Assembly (NCBI GenBank): GCA_964505265.1
Contig: CAZDGN010000001.1
Location: 62,001-126,000, forward strand
Direction of reading: 5' to 3'
Source of the DNA: CAILUF01 sp964505265
Lineage (GTDB): Bacteria > Pseudomonadota > Alphaproteobacteria > Rickettsiales > UBA1997
Length of the DNA stretch: 64,000 nt
The notes below the pieces were generated by a model. That model did no database searches and was not told the origin of the DNA. It saw only the letters and a program-made list of their open reading frames with translations. Positions 1-8,471 of this stretch are shown one piece after another; the stretch's first letter is position 1, and each line of letters starts with the position of its first letter. The translations under genes and the position numbers were made by a program.

Positions 1-1286
1 TCGGCATTCATTGCAAGGCACATTGAACAACCAGGTTCTCGCCATTCAAAACCTGCTTCGATGAAGATTTTATCGAGACCTTCATTTTCGGCTTGTTCCT
101 TAACTAGTCCTGATCCTGGAACTATCATTGCCAATTTAATATTTTTGGCAACTTTTTTTCCTTTAACAACTTTAGCTACATCTCTTAAATCTTCGATGCG
201 ACCATTGGTGCAAGAGCCGATAAAGATTTTGTCTAAATAAATTTCTTCAAGCGGGGTGCCTGATTGCAAGCCCATATATTCAAGCGACCTAGCAACTGCT
301 TGTTGTTTGGATTTGTCACTAAAATCTGATGGAGAAGGGACTTTTGCGGTAATTGGCAAAGTATCTTCAGGGCTTGTTCCCCATGTGACTTGAGGGGCAA
401 TATCTTTGGCATCAATAAAAATTTCTTTATCGAATTTGGCACCTGCATCAGTTTTTAAGGTGCTCCAAAATTTTACGGCATTATCAAAATCATCATTTTT
501 TGGTGCCATTGGACGATTTTTTAAATAAGCAAAAGTAGTGTTATCTGGAGCAATTAATCCAGCTCTGGCTCCAGCTTCAATCGACATATTACAAATTGTC
601 ATACGACCTTCCATTGATAAATCTTCGATGGCAGAACCAGCATATTCAATAACATACCCTGTGGCACCCGCAGTGCCGATTTTGCCAATTATTGCTAAAA
701 TTATATCTTTAGCGGTGACCCCAATTCCGATTTTTCCTTCAACTTTAACCAACATGTTTTTAGCTTTTTGTTGAATTAATGTTTGCGTTGCTAATACATG
801 CTCAACCTCTGATGTGCCAATGCCAAAAGCCAAAGCTCCAAAAGCACCGTGAGTCGAGGTGTGGCTGTCGCCACAAACAATTACCATTCCGGGTTGGGTA
901 AAGCCTTGTTCGGGGCCTACAATATGAACCACCCCTTGTTTTTTATCATCCAAATCAAAATATTTAATACCAAATTCTTTGCAATTATTTTCAAGGGTTT
1001 CAACTTGAATTCTTGAGGTTTCATCTTTGATGCCTTTAGTTCCGTTATGGCGATCAGCGGTGGTTGTTGGAACATTATGGTCGGCAACCGCAAGGTGAGC
1101 CTCTTTTCTTCGAGGCTTACGATTTGATATTCTAAGACCTTCAAAAGCTTGTGGCGAAGTGACTTCATGAATTAATTGGCGGTCAACATAAATTAAGCTG
1201 GAAGAGTTATTGTCATCAACTAAGTGAAGATTCCAAATTTTATCGTAAAGAGTTTGTGGAGTAGAATTTTTTAAAGATTGTTGCAT
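1..1286 (-). CDS. leuC: 3-isopropylmalate dehydratase large subunit (partial, C-terminus off the left edge)
   Basis: Isomerises 2-isopropylmalate to 3-isopropylmalate in leucine synthesis, together with the small subunit LeuD, using a 4Fe-4S cluster. The reading frame starts at an ATG at 1286 (MQQSLKNS) and stays open for 428 codons to the window edge. The family is about 470 residues, so roughly 40 are missing. Visible family signatures are VADHNVPTT, CGDSHTSTHGAFGALAFGIG, the cluster cysteine in IGSCTNGR, and the last two ligands in GCSMCLAMN near the edge. It is divergent from ymdB across a 135-base AT-rich gap. LeuC rather than aconitase is indicated by length and by the DSHTSTHGAFGA block. 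Leucine synthesis is unusual for host-dependent Rickettsiales. Confidence 0.95.
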   Translation of the reverse strand, partial: MQQSLKNSTPQTLYDKIWNLHLVDDNNSSSLIYVDRQLIHEVTSPQAFEGLRISNRKPRRKEAHLAVADHNVPTTTADRHNGTKGIKDETSRIQVETLENNCKEFGIKYFDLDDKKQGVVHIVGPEQGFTQPGMVIVCGDSHTSTHGAFGALAFGIGTSEVEHVLATQTLIQQKAKNMLVKVEGKIGIGVTAKDIILAIIGKIGTAGATGYVIEYAGSAIEDLSMEGRMTICNMSIEAGARAGLIAPDNTTFAYLKNRPMAPKNDDFDNAVKFWSTLKTDAGAKFDKEIFIDAKDIAPQVTWGTSPEDTLPITAKVPSPSDFSDKSKQQAVARSLEYMGLQSGTPLEEIYLDKIFIGSCTNGRIEDLRDVAKVVKGKKVAKNIKLAMIVPGSGLVKEQAENEGLDKIFIEAGFEWREPGCSMCLAMNA

Positions 1287-1421
1287 TGTAATATTATAGG
1301 TTATTTGATTAATCCTTTTTAAATTCTAATTTAAAATAATTTAAAATCAATTTTAAATATTTAAAAATTAATTAATAAAATTATAATTTAAAAAATTTTA
1401 CTTAAGTTAATAATTTTATTT

Positions 1422-2231
1422 ATGAATATTTTATTTTTAGGCGATGTAGTTGGTGGCAATGCTCGGCGTTATATTTGTCAAAATTTATCTGCAATCAAAA
1501 TGCAATATAACATCGATTTTTGTATAGTAAATGTTGATAATGCTTCTGGTGGTTTTGGTATCGCTCCAAATTGTGCTAAGGATTTTTTAAATTCTGGAGC
1601 AGATGTTTTAACAGGTGGGGACCATATTTGGGATCATCGAGAGGTTAATATTTTGTTAAATCAGGATCGTAGATTGTTGCGTCCACAAAATTTTCCAAAA
1701 TCAGCGCCAGGAACTGGTTTTCAAGTGTTTTTGGGTAGCGGTGAAAAGAAATATTTGGTGATTCATTTAATGGGTCAGGTTTTCATGAAATATAATGTAA
1801 ATTGTCCATTTGAAACCGCGGAAGAGATTCTAAAAAACTATCGATTGGGGCAGAATATTGATGCTATTTTTGTAGATTTTCATGCTGAAGCTACATCGGA
1901 AAAAATGGCGATGGCTAAATTTCTTGATGGCAAAGTTTCGGCAATAATTGGCTCCCATACTCATATTCCGACTAATGATTGCCATATTATGAAATTTGGA
2001 AGTGCTTATCAGACTGATGCTGGAATGTGCGGAGATTATGATTCAGTGATTGGAATGGATAAAAACACGCCAATCCAAACTTTTTTACATAAAAGAAAAA
2101 TGGATAAAATGGAGCCAGCAAAAGGTGAGGTAACCATTTGTGGGGCGGTAATAGAGGTTGAAAATAAAACTGGACTTGCTCACAAAATTTTTCCAATTAA
2201 AATTGGTGGTGTTTTGGCTTTGAACAATTAA
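1422..2231 (+). CDS. ymdB: YmdB-family metallophosphoesterase
   Basis: Binuclear-metal phosphodiesterase; the Bacillus member hydrolyses 2',3'-cyclic nucleotides. The 269-residue length is normal. Metal-site elements are Asp8 (FLGDVVG), Asn40, His154 (FHAEAT), and His179/His181 (GSHTHIP), followed by a TDAGMCGDYDSVIGMD block. Two positions differ from the family as I know it: residue 39 is Asp instead of the usual catalytic Glu (VDNASGG), and residue 67 is Asp instead of Asn (GGDHIWDH rather than GNHIWD). Both changes keep potential ligands, so activity is plausible but may be altered. It is followed 75 bases later by yebC, a pairing common in alphaproteobacteria. Confidence 0.9.
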   Translation: MNILFLGDVVGGNARRYICQNLSAIKMQYNIDFCIVNVDNASGGFGIAPNCAKDFLNSGADVLTGGDHIWDHREVNILLNQDRRLLRPQNFPKSAPGTGFQVFLGSGEKKYLVIHLMGQVFMKYNVNCPFETAEEILKNYRLGQNIDAIFVDFHAEATSEKMAMAKFLDGKVSAIIGSHTHIPTNDCHIMKFGSAYQTDAGMCGDYDSVIGMDKNTPIQTFLHKRKMDKMEPAKGEVTICGAVIEVENKTGLAHKIFPIKIGGVLALNN

Positions 2232-2306
2232 TCGGGTCATAAAATTATCTTATAAGTAAAACTTATGATTTTACTGTTATTAATAAATTAAACTTATTAA
2301 AAAAAT

Positions 2307-3053
2307 ATGGCAGGACATTCGCAATTTGCAAATATTAAGCATCGTAAAGGCGCTCAAGATGCCAAAAAAGCAAAATTATTTACTAAAATTATCCGTGAAG
2401 TAACGGTTGCCGCCAAAACTGGGCAAATCGATCCAGAATTTAATCCAAGACTCAGAAACGCCATTATTGAAGCTAGAATCAATAATATGCCTAAAGATAG
2501 AATTGATAATGCCATAAAAAAAGTAATTGCTGGGGCTGATAATTCTAATTATGAAGAAATGCGCTACGAGGGATACTCTCCAGGTGGAGTTGCCATTATC
2601 GTGGAGGCATTGACCGATAATCGGAATAGAACGGCAAGTGAAGTAAGGAGTATTTTTACCAAAATGGGTGGGGCTCTTGGTGAGACTGGCTCAGTGAATT
2701 TTATGTTTGACAAGCTTGGAATCATTAAATTTGCTAATAATATTGCTAATCAAGATGATTTTTTTGAATTAGCAATTGATTTTGGTGCTGATGATGTGAT
2801 TTTTGATGGTGATTTATACATTGCCATCACTCAAATTGAAAATTTTATTCAAGTTCGTGATAATTTGATTAAAAAATATGGCGATGCTTTATCGGCTAAA
2901 ATTGAATGGAAAGCTAAAAATTTAATTGAAATTGCCGATTTGGATTTGGCACAAAAAATCTTGAAAATGGTTGATTTACTTGAAGATTGCGATGATGTAC
3001 AAAATGTAACTGGAAATTATAGTTTCAGCAATGATATTGCAGACAAATTATAA
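2307..3053 (+). CDS. yebC: YebC/PmpR family protein
   Basis: The family includes DNA-binding regulators (PmpR) and, according to more recent work on relatives, factors that help ribosomes through difficult proline-rich stretches. It is cytoplasmic. The 248-residue length is typical. The hallmark N-terminus MAGHSQFANIKHRKGAQDAK is present; most relatives have HSKWANI, so FANI is a mild variant. The central YEGYSPGGVAIIVEALTDNRNRTASEVRSIF-type block (residues about 92-122) is intact. It lies 75 bases after ymdB and probably shares its transcript. The downstream gene converges from the other strand. The family assignment is certain; the cellular role is not decided by sequence. Confidence 0.95.
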   Translation: MAGHSQFANIKHRKGAQDAKKAKLFTKIIREVTVAAKTGQIDPEFNPRLRNAIIEARINNMPKDRIDNAIKKVIAGADNSNYEEMRYEGYSPGGVAIIVEALTDNRNRTASEVRSIFTKMGGALGETGSVNFMFDKLGIIKFANNIANQDDFFELAIDFGADDVIFDGDLYIAITQIENFIQVRDNLIKKYGDALSAKIEWKAKNLIEIADLDLAQKILKMVDLLEDCDDVQNVTGNYSFSNDIADKL

Positions 3054-3119
3054 ATTATTTTTATTTTCTTAAATTGTATTCCACTGCCAAATGAAATTAG
3101 GTTTATTAAAAAAAATTTA

Positions 3120-3857
3120 TTAAATTTTTTTACAAAAATTTTCACCAATACGTTTTTGATTTTTAAGATAAAAACAATATGAGATTATTGAACTTTCCAA
3201 TAAAGACTCGGCATTTCTTCCGACTTCTTCGATATTTTTATTAACAGCTTGTTGTAAATTATAATTTTTAAAAAGTAAACGATAAGTTGCTGAAATCACT
3301 CCAGTTCTGTCGCGACCTGCATTGCAATGAACATAAATTACAATTGGCTTGTTGCTTTTGGTTTTTAAAGTTTGATTGATGTGGGTTAGTAACTTGGTTA
3401 ATTCTAAGTGATAATTATTGGTAATTTCATAGGCAATTTTATATTCGTAAAAAGGTGTTGCTAGCAATGCTGGCGATATTTCAGAAAAATTTTCAACTTT
3501 TCCAATATTTGGATATTTTTTAAAAAAATCTCGCTCTTTTTGAATTTCAAAATAATGATCTACATTTAATAAGCTAATAACAATTAAATAAAAATCTTTA
3601 AGTTCTGAAATATTTTGCGACCTCAAATTTTGATTTACCGCATTTTTGATTTGGAGATATGAAAATTCTGGTTCGCCATAAATATTTTGAAATGGATTAC
3701 TCCCACGAAATAAATAATTATTTTCAAAATTATCGATTAAATTAACACGATTTGCATTAAATTCTTTGGGTTTTTTTTGTAGTAAAAAAAATAATAAGGT
3801 TGAAAAAATTAAAGCAAAAAAAAGTAAAATTGACCATTTTTTTATTGCTATTTTCAT
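3120..3857 (-). CDS. Membrane-anchored protein-tyrosine/dual-specificity-type phosphatase
   Basis: A 245-residue protein with an N-terminal hydrophobic segment (residues about 9-27, WSILLFFALIFSTLLFFLL) that should anchor it with the catalytic domain in the periplasm. The cysteine-phosphatase loop is HCNAGRDRTG with the nucleophile Cys178 and Arg184 (CX5R). The fold is that of PTP/DSP or inositol-phosphatase-like enzymes; the substrate could be phosphotyrosine, a phosphoinositide or another envelope phosphate. Its start overlaps the end of the phosphoethanolamine transferase by 4 bases, so the two are translated together. This context suggests a role in envelope lipid or glycan phosphate chemistry, which is inference only. 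It is the last gene of a nine-gene minus-strand run. Confidence 0.75.
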   Translation of the reverse strand: MKIAIKKWSILLFFALIFSTLLFFLLQKKPKEFNANRVNLIDNFENNYLFRGSNPFQNIYGEPEFSYLQIKNAVNQNLRSQNISELKDFYLIVISLLNVDHYFEIQKERDFFKKYPNIGKVENFSEISPALLATPFYEYKIAYEITNNYHLELTKLLTHINQTLKTKSNKPIVIYVHCNAGRDRTGVISATYRLLFKNYNLQQAVNKNIEEVGRNAESLLESSIISYCFYLKNQKRIGENFCKKI

Positions 3858-5398
3858 AATTTTTCAATGAAACTTAAATTCTTATCAGCAACTTTGGTTT
3901 CAACATTAAGCAAATATAAAATAGTATCAAAAATTTGGGTTTGCGGATATTCATCTTGCTTTTTTATTTTAATTGGAATTGAGGTTTTTACTAAAAGCGG
4001 AATTCGTGCTTGTTCCTCTGGCAATGGTATGCCTGGAGGGGTTCCGTGAAAAATTCTACCATCTTCAAGTAAAGATTCGCCGTGGTCAGATAAGTAAAAT
4101 AACACATATTTTTTCTTAGAATTTTCTAGTGTTTTGATAATGCCATCAACCACATAATCAACATATAAAATTGTGTTATCAAAAGTGTTAAACAACTCTT
4201 CTTTAGAGCATTTATTGATAACATCGGCATCTTTACAAATTGGTGTAAATTTTTGAAATTCTTCGGGGTAGCGTTCGTGATATGATGGGCCATGGCTACC
4301 TCCACCAATATGTAAAACCACAAATTTAGCTCCATTTTGAGGTTTTTCAAGTTCGGTTTTTAAATATGGAATTACATCTTCGTCATAACATAATTTGCCA
4401 TATTTGCAATTTTCAACCTTAATTTCTCCCGGAATTGCACAATTATCGTAAAGAGAATAATTAACATAACAGCTGGTTGGAACTTTGGCAAAATGAGTGA
4501 CCGCAGTGAGCGGAACATCTTCCTTGGTTAAAATTTCGGGTAGGGCATAAAGTGTTGACCCAAGTCGAGCCTTGCCATTAAGGATTTTGAGGTCGGAATA
4601 TTTTGATAAAAGCGGGTTGGTGTTTCTTTCGTAACCATAAAGACTAAAATTTTTTTGCCTTGAAGTTTCGCCAATTGCTAAAACTACCGTAATATCTTCA
4701 GCCTTTGATATTGAGCTTTCAACAACAATATTTTTTGCCTTATTTTCAAAAATTGGCTTAAGATAAATATGGTTGATAACGCTAAAACCACTGCGAATAT
4801 AGTTTAGGGGCATAACTATATAAATAATTCTTTTACGTGATAAATTACCAGCTCGATGTAAAGTTTGGAATTTGCCGTAGCCAAAAACAACGCAAGTTAT
4901 GACGAGGATAAGAATTATAATTAATGATTTTAAAAAATATTTTTTTGGATAAGTTATTTCTAGTTTTAAAATTATAATGCTTGGCACAATAAAGCCTAGA
5001 AAAAAATAAATAATCATTTGCTTTGAAAGTAAAGAGTGAACTTCAGATCTATCAGTATATATCGCATTCATAACCATTGTTCTATCAATCAAGACATCAT
5101 ATTTATTGATAAAATAAAGCACCAAACTACTTAAAAAACATAATAAAATTGCTAAAAACTTGGTAGTTTTTTTATGAAAAATTAAAAGCAAAAATAAAAT
5201 AAAAATTGCCAAAGCTAAATAAAAAAATACCGCTAAACCCAAGTAATCAGTTTGATTATTAAATAAAAAATACGGAGTGAATTTATTTAGGTTAAAACTA
5301 TTGCAAAGAAAAAACATTAGGCTTGCAAAGCCAAAAATAAAGGTAAAATAGTTAATTTTAATTTTTGATTTTATTAATTTTAAACAAAGATTTTTCAT
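3854..5398 (-). CDS. eptA: EptA-like lipid A phosphoethanolamine transferase
   Basis: Inner-membrane enzyme of the alkaline-phosphatase/sulfatase superfamily that transfers phosphoethanolamine to lipid A or another glycolipid. The N-terminal third (about residues 18-170) has five hydrophobic segments. The periplasmic domain follows, with the acceptor threonine Thr245 in AIGETSRQKNFSLYGYERN and the metal residues in FYLSDHGESLLEDG and FHGTPPG. The 514-residue length fits EptA/MCR-type enzymes. Cysteines in the SCYVNYSLYDNCAIPGE and CKYGKLCYDED segments match the disulphide-rich loops of the family. It sits one base after the IalB-like gene and overlaps the phosphatase. The exact acceptor is not readable from sequence. 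Confidence 0.85.
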   Translation of the reverse strand: MKNLCLKLIKSKIKINYFTFIFGFASLMFFLCNSFNLNKFTPYFLFNNQTDYLGLAVFFYLALAIFILFLLLIFHKKTTKFLAILLCFLSSLVLYFINKYDVLIDRTMVMNAIYTDRSEVHSLLSKQMIIYFFLGFIVPSIIILKLEITYPKKYFLKSLIIILILVITCVVFGYGKFQTLHRAGNLSRKRIIYIVMPLNYIRSGFSVINHIYLKPIFENKAKNIVVESSISKAEDITVVLAIGETSRQKNFSLYGYERNTNPLLSKYSDLKILNGKARLGSTLYALPEILTKEDVPLTAVTHFAKVPTSCYVNYSLYDNCAIPGEIKVENCKYGKLCYDEDVIPYLKTELEKPQNGAKFVVLHIGGGSHGPSYHERYPEEFQKFTPICKDADVINKCSKEELFNTFDNTILYVDYVVDGIIKTLENSKKKYVLFYLSDHGESLLEDGRIFHGTPPGIPLPEEQARIPLLVKTSIPIKIKKQDEYPQTQIFDTILYLLNVETKVADKNLSFIEKL

Positions 5399-5399
5399 A

Positions 5400-5903
5400 T
5401 TATTTACATATTTGTTTCATTCTTTTGTATGCCTTGGCGATCCCTTTTAAATTATATTCATCGATAGAAAAAGTTCCAATTGCCGAGTCGCTTCTAACTT
5501 TGGCTAATCTTGATGAAAGCAGGGTCTCTACAATTCTAATGTCATCTGCTCGAGTTTTTGCCCAAGCAAAATCGATTTTGGTTTTTAAACGAAATTGTTG
5601 ATTATCAATAAGTAATAATAGGTGGCTATTAATTTTATAATCAAAACCTCCAAAAATACTTACCTCTTCCGATCTTTCTCGTTGATAACGAGTAATCATT
5701 AAAAAAGGCTGTTTTCGAGCGGTGTCATTAGTGTCGGATTTGCTTGGATAATTAACAATATAACATTTTTTAAAATCTGGATCGGTTTCATCGGCAATTT
5801 CAAAAATTTTCCAATTGTAAAAATTACTATCAAGGGTTTGTGCTTGAAGATTATGATTAATAAAAAAAATGAAAATTAAAAATAGAAATTTTATTTTAAA
5901 CAT
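5400..5903 (-). CDS. IalB-like invasion-associated locus B family periplasmic protein
   Basis: A 167-residue secreted protein. Signal peptide: MFKIKFLFLIFIFFINHNLQAQ with probable cleavage after LQA or AQ. The mature part has the IalB-family layout: an early Cys (KKCYIVNYPSK), EVSIFGGFDYK, a basic/aromatic stretch KTKIDFAWAK, a late TFSIDEYNLKGIAKAYKRM, and a terminal Cys (QICK) likely paired with the first. In Bartonella the family is linked to erythrocyte invasion, but it is widespread in non-invasive alphaproteobacteria, so the name does not imply virulence. It lies 3 bases after ispB and 1 base before eptA. It supports an alphaproteobacterial origin. Confidence 0.7.
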   Translation of the reverse strand: MFKIKFLFLIFIFFINHNLQAQTLDSNFYNWKIFEIADETDPDFKKCYIVNYPSKSDTNDTARKQPFLMITRYQRERSEEVSIFGGFDYKINSHLLLLIDNQQFRLKTKIDFAWAKTRADDIRIVETLLSSRLAKVRSDSAIGTFSIDEYNLKGIAKAYKRMKQICK

Positions 5904-5906
5904 TTT

Positions 5907-6899
5907 TTACGAAATTCTGTTAAGAGAATAATCTAAAATTGTAAATAATTGGTTTTTGTAAATATTGTTTTCGAAAGATTCTAAATTATTTTTAGCTTGT
6001 AAGTATAGTTCAAAAGCCTGTTCTTTGGCTAGTTCTAATCCTTTGGAATCAGTCATAATTTGCAGAGTTTTTTCAAAGTTGTTCAAATTTTTTTCACTGT
6101 TGTTGTAGTTGTTATGAAAAAATTCTTTAATAAGTTTTTTATTATCAAAATCACAATTCTGATAAGTTTTAATTATTGGTAAAGTAACCTTTCCTTCAAA
6201 AAAATCATTGCCTAAATCCTTGCCAAGAGTGGATTGAGAAGATGAATAATCTAAAATATCATCAATAATTTGAAAAAGCATTCCTAAATTTTTTCCAAAA
6301 TTTCGCAATCCATTGACTTGTTCTGTTGGAACCTTGGATAAAATTCCTCCGACTTCACAGCAAGCTGAAAATAAAGCTCCGGTTTTGCCATAAATAATTT
6401 CAAAATATTGCTCTTGTGAAATTTCAATATTTGAGGAATTTTGTAATTGTAAAACTTCTCCATCGGCAATTATGGAAGAGGTGGTTGCTAATAATTTTAG
6501 CACTTCTAAATTTTTGCTTTGCACCATATGTTGAAAGGACAGGGAAAACAAGTAATCGCCAACCAAAATAGAGGCTTTATTATCAAAAATTGCATTGGCG
6601 GTTTTCTTGCCTCTTCGAACTTGGCTTTCGTCAACTACATCGTCGTGCAAAAGGGTTGCGGTATGAATTAATTCAACACTTGAAGCTAGTAAATTAGTAA
6701 TAATTTCATCGTGGTAATTACATAATTTTGCACAAATCATTAGCAAAATTGGACGAATTCTTTTGCCCCCAGACCCAACTAAATTTTGAGTTATTTCTTG
6801 AATTAAATTTGATTTGCCGACACTCGAACTTATAATTATTTTATCAACTTCTAGTAAATCTTTTTGGTAAATTTTTATTAAATCATTAAAGCTATTCAT
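5907..6899 (-). CDS. ispB: Polyprenyl diphosphate synthase (octaprenyl-type, quinone side chain)
   Basis: Trans-prenyltransferase that elongates farnesyl diphosphate with isopentenyl diphosphate to make the ubiquinone tail. It is 330 residues, typical for long-chain synthases. The GGKRIRP motif is at 44-50. The first aspartate-rich motif DDVVD is at 86-90 (LLHDDVVDES) followed by RRGK. The second aspartate-rich motif DDILD is at 213-217 (QIIDDILDYSSS). Residues before the first motif are small or aliphatic (ATLLH), consistent with a long product. The start overlaps the preceding small gene by 8 bases. Chain length is an inference from family resemblance. Confidence 0.9.
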   Translation of the reverse strand: MNSFNDLIKIYQKDLLEVDKIIISSSVGKSNLIQEITQNLVGSGGKRIRPILLMICAKLCNYHDEIITNLLASSVELIHTATLLHDDVVDESQVRRGKKTANAIFDNKASILVGDYLFSLSFQHMVQSKNLEVLKLLATTSSIIADGEVLQLQNSSNIEISQEQYFEIIYGKTGALFSACCEVGGILSKVPTEQVNGLRNFGKNLGMLFQIIDDILDYSSSQSTLGKDLGNDFFEGKVTLPIIKTYQNCDFDNKKLIKEFFHNNYNNSEKNLNNFEKTLQIMTDSKGLELAKEQAFELYLQAKNNLESFENNIYKNQLFTILDYSLNRIS

Positions 6900-7209
6900 T
6901 ATTATTTTTTTTGGAATGTAAAATTAATATTTTGTTGCGACATTCTTCGATTTTAGCTGAAATATCGTTTAGGCTGGTTCTGGTTGCCTCAATTAGCTGA
7001 CCACTTTCGCCAGATTTAACAAATTCGATATATTGGTTGGCAAGAAAATCGGCACATTTTTCAAATTTTTGTATAGCTTCTTCGATTATATCAAATTGTT
7101 GCTCAGCGATTTCGTCGGTGCTGTTTTCAACAATTTTAATTAATTTTTCAGCGAAATTATAATATTCGATAATTTCGTTATAAAGCTGTTCTTGTTTTGC
7201 TGTTGCCAT
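6892..7209 (-). CDS. Small helical protein of unknown function
   Basis: A 105-residue, Glu/Lys/Ile-rich protein predicted to be almost wholly alpha-helical, with heptad-like spacing of hydrophobics (for example FAEKLIKIV and IIEEAIQKFEKCADFL). It ends in a lysine/asparagine tail. I do not recognise the family. It lies between cca (26-base gap) and ispB (8-base overlap), so it is translated as part of the run. A small exonuclease VII subunit often lies beside prenyl synthases, but the characteristic XseB sequence is absent. The overlap and intact frame make a real gene likely. Confidence 0.6.
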   Translation of the reverse strand: MATAKQEQLYNEIIEYYNFAEKLIKIVENSTDEIAEQQFDIIEEAIQKFEKCADFLANQYIEFVKSGESGQLIEATRTSLNDISAKIEECRNKILILHSKKNNNE

Positions 7210-7235
7210 TTATTGAAATATTAAATTAAAATACT

Positions 7236-8471
7236 TTAATTATTTTTAATTTTTAACGAATTAAGCAAATCCTCTTTTGTTTTTGAGAAATTACTTTTAG
7301 CCCATAAAATTTTTAATTCTCTAAGGTAAAAGCTCAAACGATGATTTTCACAACTAAGCGATTTTAAATCGTCTGCATCAATTACAAAATTTGGTATTGT
7401 TAAATTTATAACATAATTTATTATATTTTCCAAGTGATTTTCTTTCAAATTATGATTATTTTTGGCAAAAATTAAAATTATAAAATTTATTAAAATATTT
7501 TTTGGATAAAATAATGCCAATTCATTGATTTTAGAATTTTCAAAATTATCAAAATATTTATTTTCTTGATTAAAAATTTTAAAATTATAAAAAAATTTTT
7601 TTTCAAAATTGGTAAATTTTAAATCATTAAAAAGACGAGCGAAATCAGTGAATTCATCAAAGAAAATTGCGCATAATTTTACTAAAAACAAATCATTTTC
7701 ATTGATAAAATCCTGATATTTTAAAATAAATTTTAAGGAAAATAAATCAATTTTTTGGTGCCATAAAATCTGGTCAAAATCATATTTATCAAAAATGTTT
7801 AAGGTTTTTAAAACCATCAAATTATTTGGGCAATTTAAAATTTTTACAAATTCATCGCGAACTCTTTCTTTTGATAAAATGGTTAAATTATTTTTAAATT
7901 TGATTGAAGATTCTAGATCAATTTCTTCAAAATTATTGCTGTAGTAGCATGAAAATCTAAAAAATCGCAAAATTCGCAAAAAATCTTCGCTAATTCTTTG
8001 TTCGGAATCACCAATGAAGCGAACCTTTTGGTTTTTTAAATCTAGTAACCCATCAAAATAATCGTAAATTTTTCCTTTTTCATCAACATAAAAGGCGTTA
8101 ATGGTAAAATCTCTGCGCTGGGCATCTTCGAAAAAATCATTGGTAAAATCCACCTCGCAATCTCTTCCTGAATGATTTTTATCGGTTCGTAAAGTGGTGA
8201 TTTGAAAATTTTGATTATTGATTACCGCGGTAATTGTTCCATGTTTTAATGAAGTGGGAATTGATTTTATATTGTGACGATAAAGGATTTCTTGAATTTG
8301 GCTTGGCAAAAGTTTGCAAGCAAAATCATAATCATTGATTTGTTTGTTTAAAATATAATCACGAACACAGCCTCCAACCAAGCGAATCTTATCTCCAAAA
8401 ATTCTAAAAAGAGTTTGCACCTCTTTAGGAAAATTTCTAATTTCTAAATAATTCTCTTTGGATTTAATCAT
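7236..8471 (-). CDS. cca: CCA tRNA nucleotidyltransferase / poly(A) polymerase family
   Basis: Adds or repairs the 3' CCA end of tRNA. Class II nucleotidyltransferase head: LVGGCVRDYIL at 31-41, then the catalytic carboxylates in INDYDFAC (Asp47, Asp49). GTITAVINNQNFQITTLR and the QRRDFTINAFY block follow, with the DGLLDL and RISEDFLRILRFFRF elements of the neck. The 411-residue length is near normal; the C-terminal body is Asn/Phe/Lys-rich and poorly conserved. The window's tRNA-Leu already encodes its CCA, so repair may be the main role there. It overlaps lpxI by 4 bases. Confidence 0.9.
   Translation of the reverse strand: MIKSKENYLEIRNFPKEVQTLFRIFGDKIRLVGGCVRDYILNKQINDYDFACKLLPSQIQEILYRHNIKSIPTSLKHGTITAVINNQNFQITTLRTDKNHSGRDCEVDFTNDFFEDAQRRDFTINAFYVDEKGKIYDYFDGLLDLKNQKVRFIGDSEQRISEDFLRILRFFRFSCYYSNNFEEIDLESSIKFKNNLTILSKERVRDEFVKILNCPNNLMVLKTLNIFDKYDFDQILWHQKIDLFSLKFILKYQDFINENDLFLVKLCAIFFDEFTDFARLFNDLKFTNFEKKFFYNFKIFNQENKYFDNFENSKINELALFYPKNILINFIILIFAKNNHNLKENHLENIINYVINLTIPNFVIDADDLKSLSCENHRLSFYLRELKILWAKSNFSKTKEDLLNSLKIKNN

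Noticed and set aside
538..774. 78-codon frame antisense to leuC
   Set aside because: The minus strand encodes unmistakable LeuC here; the plus frame is a shadow.
6892..7209. Small exonuclease VII subunit (xseB) beside ispB
   Set aside because: Position fits, but the conserved XseB pattern is missing and the protein is longer; left as unknown.
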